Below are positions 7,657 to 14,441 of a stretch of 47,501 bases of DNA, piece by piece (position 1 is the stretch's first letter; every line of letters starts with the position of its first letter). The notes beneath the pieces were generated by a model, which made no database searches, was not told where the DNA came from, and was given only the letters and a program-made list of their open reading frames with translations. The stretch is from Candidatus Poribacteria bacterium (GTDB lineage: Bacteria; Poribacteria; WGA-4E; WGA-3G). Location: the NCBI GenBank assembly GCA_009839745.1, contig VXPE01000101.1, positions 1 through 47,501 on the forward strand. The letters run 5' to 3'. A program made the position numbers and the translations under genes.

Positions 7657-9297
7657 TCAGAGAAGATTCTCTAAGATTTTTTCAGCACGTTCTGGTTCTT
7701 TGCAGATGGAGTGAAGGACAGTTTTAACCTCCATCAGTGTATGTTCCTCCAGAAGTGTCATCGCAATTGCCTGCTCTATGTCAATCGGTGCTGGAACCTT
7801 TGATAGCACAAATGCCTCTGACTCGATTTCACCACATATCGGATTGTAATGTTTCCTAAAGAGCAGACGATGTTTCGCAGATTTATACTCGGGCCCCTTA
7901 CAATTTTGAAGATCTCCAAATAAACGGAGGATTCGCCGGATCGTCTCTTGCCATGACCAAGTTGAAGTCGCCTTTAATCCTACTTGCACCAAAACCTGCT
8001 GTTCATTGGGATTTTCGAGCAGAAATCTGAGTTCTTGCGATATTGATTCAACTGGCAAATCGACTGGATCGAAAAGACTTGGCGAAATTTGAATAAACCG
8101 ACACGCGCCTGAAATCTCTTCAGGTGTAGAATATCCCCAAACAACCGTTGGAATGCCACACGCAACGATCTCAAGCAGGAGTAGCGCGGATGCCCCGAGA
8201 ATCGTCGGAAACACCAATGCATCTAACGCATTAAAAATAAAAGGGCTCGCCTCTTTGTCCTGCAGGGACGCAATATTAAAAAAGTTAACGCAGCCATCAC
8301 TTGTGAAATTGTCCATCTCAGTGGAATGAATAACCAGATAGTTGAAGTTTGGGTTGGCAAAACGTAGTTTGCGCATGAAGCGAAGCGTTTCGTGCGAATT
8401 AAGTCCTGGCACAATACCTATCAACGGCTTTTGCAAAATCGCTTCATGCCCGAGTGCCTGCGCCAATTGACGCTTACATTGCGTTTTATCCATCGGTTTG
8501 AAAATAGATGTATCAACACCATAAGGAATATGATGAAAAACACCCAGATCGGGAACGAAATCTGAAAAAAAGGTTTGCGTCCAAGAAGCATCACAAGCAA
8601 AGGCGTCAAAGTCTCTCAACGCCGCACATCTCTCAAGCACGGTATTACACGCTTCATGATTTATCAAAGCCTCATTGGACAGGCGGAGTATAACTGGATG
8701 CCTGTTAAATTTCAGGTAAACCTGTTCCCATACGGTTAGTGGTGCTAAAGCGAGGATGCCGTCACTGTCCCGCGGAATAAATTTTGCTGGCGAAAATGAG
8801 CGGTCACTTCTAAAGAAAATCGGGTGAACGCCTTCAACCCGCAAACCTTCTTCAATTTCTTGGCGATTATTATCCTTTTCAGATACAGGCAAATAAAGGT
8901 CGGCGTGATTTGCCAGTGTGGTCAGCAGATGATGATTCGCCGCACTTAGGAGAAAAGAGGTTATCTTTTTGTTCTCCAAAATCCCTTCTGTCAGAAAAAT
9001 TTTCTGACGATCATTACACCGAGTGAGTTCCATCTCTGCTGGATGTGATGAAAACAGCAGTCCCATCTTTGAAAGTTTAGAGAGAAAAGCGAGTGTCTCA
9101 AAAATCTCAGAACGACCATATTTGTCGGCGATGGCTTCAATAATGGCATCTGTTTCCGAAACACTATAAGCGTTCAAAATATCGCAGACAATATCATTCA
9201 CCGGAATAACAACACCCGCATCAAGATCAGCAACGAACTTCTCGCCATTGCATTCAAATTGATGAAGATTATGCAAATTGCGAGGAAACTCAATCAT
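7657..9297 (-). CDS. RRE/PqqD-like domain fused to degenerate GT-B glycosyltransferase (module 1, second of pair)
   Basis: The 546-residue protein begins with a PqqD/RRE-like domain (residues about 5-85: LHQFECNGEKFVADLDAG, then IVCDILNAY, ending GLLF). This domain type, known in PqqD and SCIFF-type maturases, binds precursor leaders. A GT4-like GT-B fold follows, with the sugar-nucleotide half near SPFIFNALDALVFPTI. The EX7E motif is altered: GASALLLLE has Gly where the first Glu should be, as in the two other second-position enzymes, so it may be a non-catalytic partner. The C-terminus (LLEEHTLMEVKTVL) matches the other GTs. Start by GAGGGGAG. It follows the canonical GT by 14 bases and precedes peptide B. 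Confidence 0.82.
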   Translation of the reverse strand: MIEFPRNLHNLHQFECNGEKFVADLDAGVVIPVNDIVCDILNAYSVSETDAIIEAIADKYGRSEIFETLAFLSKLSKMGLLFSSHPAEMELTRCNDRQKIFLTEGILENKKITSFLLSAANHHLLTTLANHADLYLPVSEKDNNRQEIEEGLRVEGVHPIFFRSDRSFSPAKFIPRDSDGILALAPLTVWEQVYLKFNRHPVILRLSNEALINHEACNTVLERCAALRDFDAFACDASWTQTFFSDFVPDLGVFHHIPYGVDTSIFKPMDKTQCKRQLAQALGHEAILQKPLIGIVPGLNSHETLRFMRKLRFANPNFNYLVIHSTEMDNFTSDGCVNFFNIASLQDKEASPFIFNALDALVFPTILGASALLLLEIVACGIPTVVWGYSTPEEISGACRFIQISPSLFDPVDLPVESISQELRFLLENPNEQQVLVQVGLKATSTWSWQETIRRILRLFGDLQNCKGPEYKSAKHRLLFRKHYNPICGEIESEAFVLSKVPAPIDIEQAIAMTLLEEHTLMEVKTVLHSICKEPERAEKILENLL

Positions 9298-9311
9298 TAT
9301 TTAACTCCCCT

Positions 9312-11009
9312 CTATCCGTTCATGGATTCCTGAAAACCAATAACCTTTTCGAGAATCGCCTCGGATCTATTTTGGCCATATAAATGATGTAACACCGCCT
9401 CGACCTCATGTCGGGTGTGCTTTCTAAGAAGTGCCAGTGCCAAACCCTCTTCTATGGATTGAGCATAGCGATCCTTCATTAGGGGTCTTTCCTTTTGGGT
9501 TGTAATGTTGTTCAATATGGCTTGGTTTTCAATCTGTCTTCGACGATTATTAAGGGAAGGAGCGAAAGAGATGGCGAAGTGTGGTTTATATCGGTTTTCT
9601 AACTGTTGAATTCGCTTCAGTCTTCTAAACAACGCAATAACATTCTGCGCGGTTTTATCCCATGTAAAAGTCAACGCTCTTTCTCTTGCTTTCTCTCCCA
9701 ACGCCAATCGTGCCTTCTCATCGGTGAGGAGGGTATTGATCGCATCCGCCATTACCTTCGGTGAAACCGTTCCAGCGAAACTCCCAATTTCATCATCATA
9801 AGCTCGCGCGGGCACAACAATTCCTGCATCGCCGACAACCTCAGGAAGTCCATCAAGTTTTGGGACAACCGGTGGTATCCCACAAGCCATCGCTTCTAAT
9901 AGCGCAAGTCCAAACGTTTCTTCACCCACCATTGACGGGAAACAGTAAACATCAAAGGCATTCAGAAGTCGTGCAAGTTGGTCTCTTGGTTGCTGTGGTG
10001 CATAAATCAGATTTGGAGGTAACTCCTGATGTGCGTAGATATTCAGTGTTGGCGCGGTCAGCAGAAAACACGCATGTGGCAGAAGCTTGGCAATCTTGAT
10101 GTAAATTCCGGCACCTTTCTCAGGTTGAAATCTTGAGAAAAAACCGACAACCGGTGAAGTCGCAATCTCAGGTTTGTTCAGCATCTTCGCAACTTCATTT
10201 TTGGCTTTCTGCTTCTCCAATGGGCAAAATTTGTTAGCATCAACTCCCAATGGTATAGTATGAAAAATATCCTTGTCACAGACAAATCGACCATACAGAT
10301 CGCTGACTGAATTCGTTGGAACCAGAAAAGCATCAAAAGGACGCATCGCCGCATACCAAAGCAATCCCGAGTTAATACCATCGCCATTGTGACCTCTTGC
10401 AGAATAAATCGGGATAATAAAGGGTGCGTCAACATAATGTAGGAGAAAAAGAAACCTCTTGCCTGGATGACTTTCTAACAGCACACCATCATAATTGCTA
10501 TCCATCAACTTTAAGAGAGTAGACCGATCGTTTTCTTGGAATCTTATACCTCGCACATTCTCCTTAAATACTTCGTCGTTTTCACTTACTATATCAAGAG
10601 AAGCATAAGTTTCAAGAGATTTGACGAGATTGTGATGTGCAACCGACACCCCACCTGTTGCTTTTGTAATATCAGTCGCATAGGCACTCCTTTGCAGGAC
10701 GAGGATCTTTAATCTTCCAGAAGCCTTTGTCTCTAATGCCGGTGTATCCCTTTTGAAATTTGAGAAGAGAATCCCGCGCTGCTCCATTACAGCCAGCGAA
10801 TCTAACGCCTCAATGACTAAATCAGCGTCGTATTTTCTTCCAAGCCGGTCTATGATCTCTTCACTTGAAAAAGATGGGCATAGTTCCAGAATCTCCCAGA
10901 CAATGTTATCAATTTCCAATACAATACATTGACTCAAGTCAGCGACATACATACGACTGTCCTGCCGGAATTTATGTAGATGAGCGGTAGATTTCGGACA
11001 TACTAACAT
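9312..11009 (-). CDS. RRE/PqqD-like domain fused to canonical GT4 glycosyltransferase (module 1, first of pair)
   Basis: This 565-residue enzyme has an N-terminal PqqD/RRE-like domain (about 8-85: LHKFRQDSRMYVADLSQC, IVWEILELC, GILFSN) and a GT4 GT-B fold. The first half shows TGGVSVAHHNLVKSL and SARGHNGDG. The donor-binding half shows FFSRFQPEKGAGIY and an intact EX7E motif in EETFGLALLE (Glu about 364 and 372). The C-terminus GLALALLRKHTRHEVEAVL is shared by all six GTs. I take the ATG at 11009, with GAGGGGG upstream; it lies 14 bases after the stop of the multiheme fusion, so the two are tightly coupled. The predicted role is glycosyl transfer to a leader-bound peptide or neighbouring secreted protein. 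Donor sugar unknown. Confidence 0.85.
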   Translation of the reverse strand: MLVCPKSTAHLHKFRQDSRMYVADLSQCIVLEIDNIVWEILELCPSFSSEEIIDRLGRKYDADLVIEALDSLAVMEQRGILFSNFKRDTPALETKASGRLKILVLQRSAYATDITKATGGVSVAHHNLVKSLETYASLDIVSENDEVFKENVRGIRFQENDRSTLLKLMDSNYDGVLLESHPGKRFLFLLHYVDAPFIIPIYSARGHNGDGINSGLLWYAAMRPFDAFLVPTNSVSDLYGRFVCDKDIFHTIPLGVDANKFCPLEKQKAKNEVAKMLNKPEIATSPVVGFFSRFQPEKGAGIYIKIAKLLPHACFLLTAPTLNIYAHQELPPNLIYAPQQPRDQLARLLNAFDVYCFPSMVGEETFGLALLEAMACGIPPVVPKLDGLPEVVGDAGIVVPARAYDDEIGSFAGTVSPKVMADAINTLLTDEKARLALGEKARERALTFTWDKTAQNVIALFRRLKRIQQLENRYKPHFAISFAPSLNNRRRQIENQAILNNITTQKERPLMKDRYAQSIEEGLALALLRKHTRHEVEAVLHHLYGQNRSEAILEKVIGFQESMNG

Positions 11010-11023
11010 TATGCACCCCCTCG

Positions 11024-13012
11024 CTAACGACAGCTTCCACTTACTTTTCCACGCCAAAGGCTACCGTCAATAATCCGTCCATCAATGACCAAAGTCGGGG
11101 ACCCTTTGATATCGAGTGCCTCCGTCCTTTGTATCTCCTCAACAAGATCTAATGTTATCTTTTCCGATTCCACCGCTTCTGCAATCCTGCTGACATCCAG
11201 TCCAACATCCTTCGCGCAATGGACCCATGCTTCCTGAAGGTGGTCCGCGCGACACAGCAAATAATCAAAAAGTTTCTCTGGATATAGCTCAGCGATAACC
11301 ATTTGTCGCTTGTTCTCCATAAGCTCGGGTTCACCATGTAAACTTGTAAACCGAATATCTCCACTCGCATCTTCCGCAGATGCGTCCTCTTTCCCTATTA
11401 TAAACCGCAACTTGAAGTCGATGGTATCCCCATACGTTTCAAAAAACGGCAGCAATTCCTGTTCCGCTTGCACACCGAATGGGCAATACGACATTACAAA
11501 AAGTTCAACCTCTGGTTTCATAGGTCCACGCATGCGCTGCTCAAGGATCTGCTTGAGGCTCAACTCAGTTCGGCTATGATCAACTTCGGACATGACGTAT
11601 TCAATAAGTAGGTCGAATCCCGGAGAATGTTCAGGCGTGTGGCACTCTATACAAACTTTTTCAGAAACTTGACCCCGAATATTCTTTTTCAGGGGTGTGT
11701 AAACGTGTTGTCTACCCGGACCGTGGCAGGTTTCGCATCCGACATCCACAAGATGCGCACGTTCTGTGTTACCTATCTCGTAACCACTCTCATATCCGGA
11801 GCCAGTGACGTGGCACGTGATACATTCGGGATAATATTCCCTACCCACCGTGCGTAAGGTGTTGAACGCTGTGGCGTGCGAAGAGTGAGACCACTGGCTG
11901 AATTCTTTCTGATGGCATTCTTGGCATGCTTGAGAACCGATGTAGCTGTTTCTATCATCTTGTTCAAGGGGTTCCGAAGAAAACAATCGATGACCGATGA
12001 TCTGGAATTGATGGTCGGTAGCGACTTGATGATAGAAATCATCCAAGAGTTTCCTAACGTCCGGATCGTCAGAGACAGATTCTGTTAGCGCAATTTGCTG
12101 AATTTTCGAGGATATATCCCCCACGCTATCGGATAGCATGAGCGCACCAAGCGTCTTCCCTTTGGAACTACAATACGTCAGTAAGACATCGCCAACCCTT
12201 TCGGTTTCGCCTTCGGACGGACTCAAAATCGCTGAAAAACTCGGGTATTCCCGTGCCAATGCTCTATTGACTTCTATAGGTGAATGACTCAGGCCAACAA
12301 CAAAATCGGATTGCTCCTGAACTTCTGACATAAGTGAATTAAGTTCCCCAGACACAGATGCCATTTTCGCTGGGTCTTTAAGGTCCAACGTGACCATAGC
12401 GATTCGTTTTCCTCCTATCGTTTTTATCAAATACGAGCCAGAATTCTGGGTCAAATCTGAATCCAAAGATGTAAACGACAGGTCAAATTTCCTATTTTCA
12501 ACGATCCCAATCTCTGCCTCAAAAGGAAAGAACGCGTCATAATCCATCATTTCCATCGCCATAAGGGTTGTTTGTACGCGATGCTGGTCTCGTATATGTA
12601 CCCCATTACCAGTCGAGGAATCATCTGATTTAAACGAGTGTGGTTTCATGCTTGAGAGTTGAGAAGGTTGGATGCCACCCAGATCCACCAATAGTGGAGA
12701 AAACCCGTTTTCGCGGATATGCGATATTACTTTGGCACGCCTCGGTAACCCGCCTGATTGTCCGATAAAACAACCGCATGGTTCAAGCTGTGCTTGTGTG
12801 TTCCCAGTGAAGAGAAGCAGCGGCACCCTGTTCGATGAAATCTCTTTCAATTGATGTAGATAATCCACCAAAGATGTCGCATGAATCTGAGAAGCGAGTT
12901 GTTTGGTCTCTCTAATATATCGCAACCGTTTCGCTTCACTCCATTGTTGATAAACAAACGGACCTACTACAACAACAGTCAGAATCAGTGTAAGTAATAT
13001 GTATTTCTTCAC
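11024..13012 (-). CDS. Metallophosphatase-like / tetraheme cytochrome c / DsbA-like fusion
   Basis: The 662-residue protein has an N-terminal membrane anchor (about 4-20). A 5'-nucleotidase-like domain follows, with FTGNTQAQLEPCGCFIGQ and SGGLPRRAKVI. Four CxxCH heme-c motifs come next (CQECH, CITCH, CETCH, CIECH at about 363-454), resembling cytochrome c554. A C-terminal thioredoxin/DsbA-like domain (about 502-662) has FVMSYCPFG and the cis-Pro loop KGSPTLVIDGR. The active-site pair is reduced to one Cys in CPFG, with further Cys later (CRADHLQEAWVHC). It should be periplasmic, possibly moving electrons between thiols and heme. Start: GTG at 13012 preceded by CTGGAGATTTTT. It directly precedes the GT pair, so a role in disulfide formation of the peptides is attractive but unproven. 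Confidence 0.8.
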   Translation of the reverse strand: MKKYILLTLILTVVVVGPFVYQQWSEAKRLRYIRETKQLASQIHATSLVDYLHQLKEISSNRVPLLLFTGNTQAQLEPCGCFIGQSGGLPRRAKVISHIRENGFSPLLVDLGGIQPSQLSSMKPHSFKSDDSSTGNGVHIRDQHRVQTTLMAMEMMDYDAFFPFEAEIGIVENRKFDLSFTSLDSDLTQNSGSYLIKTIGGKRIAMVTLDLKDPAKMASVSGELNSLMSEVQEQSDFVVGLSHSPIEVNRALAREYPSFSAILSPSEGETERVGDVLLTYCSSKGKTLGALMLSDSVGDISSKIQQIALTESVSDDPDVRKLLDDFYHQVATDHQFQIIGHRLFSSEPLEQDDRNSYIGSQACQECHQKEFSQWSHSSHATAFNTLRTVGREYYPECITCHVTGSGYESGYEIGNTERAHLVDVGCETCHGPGRQHVYTPLKKNIRGQVSEKVCIECHTPEHSPGFDLLIEYVMSEVDHSRTELSLKQILEQRMRGPMKPEVELFVMSYCPFGVQAEQELLPFFETYGDTIDFKLRFIIGKEDASAEDASGDIRFTSLHGEPELMENKRQMVIAELYPEKLFDYLLCRADHLQEAWVHCAKDVGLDVSRIAEAVESEKITLDLVEEIQRTEALDIKGSPTLVIDGRIIDGSLWRGKVSGSCR

Positions 13013-13065
13013 AAAAATCTCCAGTTTCTCCAAGTTTAGGCAGTTGTAAACGATTGTAATTCTTT

Positions 13066-13461
13066 TTACGGTTGGTGCTGCGGTTCTGCTTTGAGTTCGC
13101 CCCAGCGCACCGGCAGTTTCCTGACCGCCTCAACCGCACGAAAGCCGGTATCATAGACCAGAACGTCTGGATTAAATTCCAAATCTTTTCCGTAGCCGCC
13201 GAGGACATAAATCTTGCCGTTGATCGCCGCCGCACCATAAGGTCGAATAGCCGTTGGCATTGATCGAATATCGCTCCACGCCTGGGTTTGCGGGTTGTAT
13301 ATATCCACAGATGCTAAAAACTTAGGGTGTCTGCCTGTGGGAGCGAACCCTCCAATCAGGTAGATGTTGTCCTTCATAACAACCTGCGAGAACCCGTGTC
13401 TGGGGTCTAACATAAGCCCTTTAAAAATTAAGGACACAGTTTTAGGTGGGACAGGGTGCAA
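13066..13461 (-). pseudogene. 5'-truncated Kelch gene, cut by repeat R1
   Basis: Only the last two Kelch blades remain (NIYLIGG and KIYVLGG), then the tail KLPVRWGELKAEPQHQP. The open frame corresponds to the last third of the Kelch protein at 4210-5307. Its first 15 or so codons are translated repeat DNA (R1, 13417-13462), not Kelch sequence, and there is no signal peptide or good ribosome site. Insertion of or recombination at R1 removed the 5' end. A functional secreted product is unlikely. Confidence 0.8.
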
Positions 13462-13462
13462 A
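13417..13462 (-). repeat. Dispersed repeat R1, copy a (at the Kelch truncation)
   Basis: Read on the minus strand it starts TGCACCC and ends GTGTCCTTAATTTTTAAAGG, facing the truncated Kelch frame. Other copies are at 17481, 21718, 22004, 33888 and 36036. No transposase gene is present in the window. Confidence 0.75.
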
Positions 13463-13493
13463 ATGCGAGAAAATTGAGAAGAATCTGTATCTA

Positions 13494-13533
13494 CAGCAAA
13501 AAAAACAAAAAACCCGCCTGCAATTACGGCGAG
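13494..13533 (-). terminator. Rho-independent terminator (minus strand)
   Basis: On the minus strand CTCGCC and GGCGGG (13533 to 13513) form a stem with one G-U pair around a 9-base loop, followed by a long T-rich tail (TTTTTTG then TTTTTTTT). It lies downstream of the ParB-like gene, in tandem with the terminator at 13575-13602. Confidence 0.65.
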
Positions 13534-13574
13534 TTTATTCTCAGGTACACGGCGTTACAGATGTACCAGTTTAA

Positions 13575-13602
13575 AATTAAAAAGGCGAACCTTATGTTCG
13601 CC
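13575..13602 (-). terminator. Rho-independent terminator (minus strand)
   Basis: GGCGAAC and GTTCGCC (13584-13590 and 13596-13602) make a 7-bp stem with a 5-base loop. On the minus strand the stem is followed by TTTTTAATTTT. It closes the transcript of the gene ending at 13696. Confidence 0.75.
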
Positions 13603-13695
13603 CCTGTTGCTTTTAGAATACCATGACTAACAGTCGAATTTTAGCATCATATTTTCAACCGGTGTATTTCCCTTCCAAAATAGACGTATTTGTTG

Positions 13696-14295
13696 TTAAG
13701 TTCTACCCGATCGGCGTAAATCCACGGCGAGTCCCTCAAGTTGAGATGCCACTTCCTGAATGTTAACGTCTACACCTTGACGCACTAATTGATAACACAG
13801 GTCCTCCCACCTTTGGCGTTGTGTCCAGGCAATCTTACAGATTTCGGTCCAAATATCAGATCCAAGAGGAAGCGAAAGGGGTTGAATTTCATCAAAATGG
13901 ATACCCGCTAAAATGCTAAGGGAATCCATAATGGATTTACCTTCCTTAATCACAAGGTTAACAACTTTCCCACATTCTTTAGCGGTCAGACCCTTCACCT
14001 CAACGATCGCAATAGCCAATATCCATTTATCTTCTTCCTGCTTGAGTCGAGTGATTTGATAGGCTTGTTCAATCCCGATATGTCCTTCATCAATTTTCCA
14101 CAGAATGCCTATCGGAAGTTGAGAGATACGATGGCGGACGATCCAAAATTTATCCGATTTACCCATTACTCGTGTGATGGATTGATAGGTTCCGAATTTC
14201 TGATATAAAACATCTACCGCTTTGGCGACCTCAGAGGGTTTCTTCTGATCATGGGCAGCTACAATCTTTTTCGCAGTTTCTATATCCATCTCCAT
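13696..14295 (-). CDS. ParB/KorB-like DNA-binding protein, uncertain
   Basis: The 199-residue soluble protein is not firmly recognised. Its centre reads like the helix-turn-helix region of ParB/Spo0J relatives: YQSITRVMGKSDKFWIVRHRISQLPIGI, then KIDEGHIGIEQAYQITRL and LTAKECGKVVNLVIKEGKS. The N-terminal nuclease/CTPase box typical of ParB is missing, so it is shorter than true partition proteins. A DNA-binding regulator is the best guess. The start has TGAGGAGGCGATTGAG upstream. Two terminators follow, so it may be a single-gene transcript. It sits among repeats and a truncated gene and may be a mobile-element cargo gene. Confidence 0.5.
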   Translation of the reverse strand: MEMDIETAKKIVAAHDQKKPSEVAKAVDVLYQKFGTYQSITRVMGKSDKFWIVRHRISQLPIGILWKIDEGHIGIEQAYQITRLKQEEDKWILAIAIVEVKGLTAKECGKVVNLVIKEGKSIMDSLSILAGIHFDEIQPLSLPLGSDIWTEICKIAWTQRQRWEDLCYQLVRQGVDVNIQEVASQLEGLAVDLRRSGRT

Positions 14296-14371
14296 CTCAA
14301 TCGCCTCCTCAGATCATTGTCCAACTTCCTTTGACGCTTACGATAAATGGTTACATAATTCAGCCGAAATT

Positions 14372-14388
14372 GTGTGCTATTAGCACAC
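14372..14388. repeat. Perfect 8-bp palindrome, possible operator or hairpin
   Basis: GTGTGCTATTAGCACAC is a perfect inverted repeat with a one-base centre. It lies between the sigma/propeller fusion stop (14442) and the ParB-like gene start (14295). It could be an operator for the latter or a weak hairpin after the former. Confidence 0.4.
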
Positions 14389-14441
14389 TGAAAGGCTTCA
14401 TGCCTTAACATTCTTCCCGACAAATTCATAATCACTATCTA

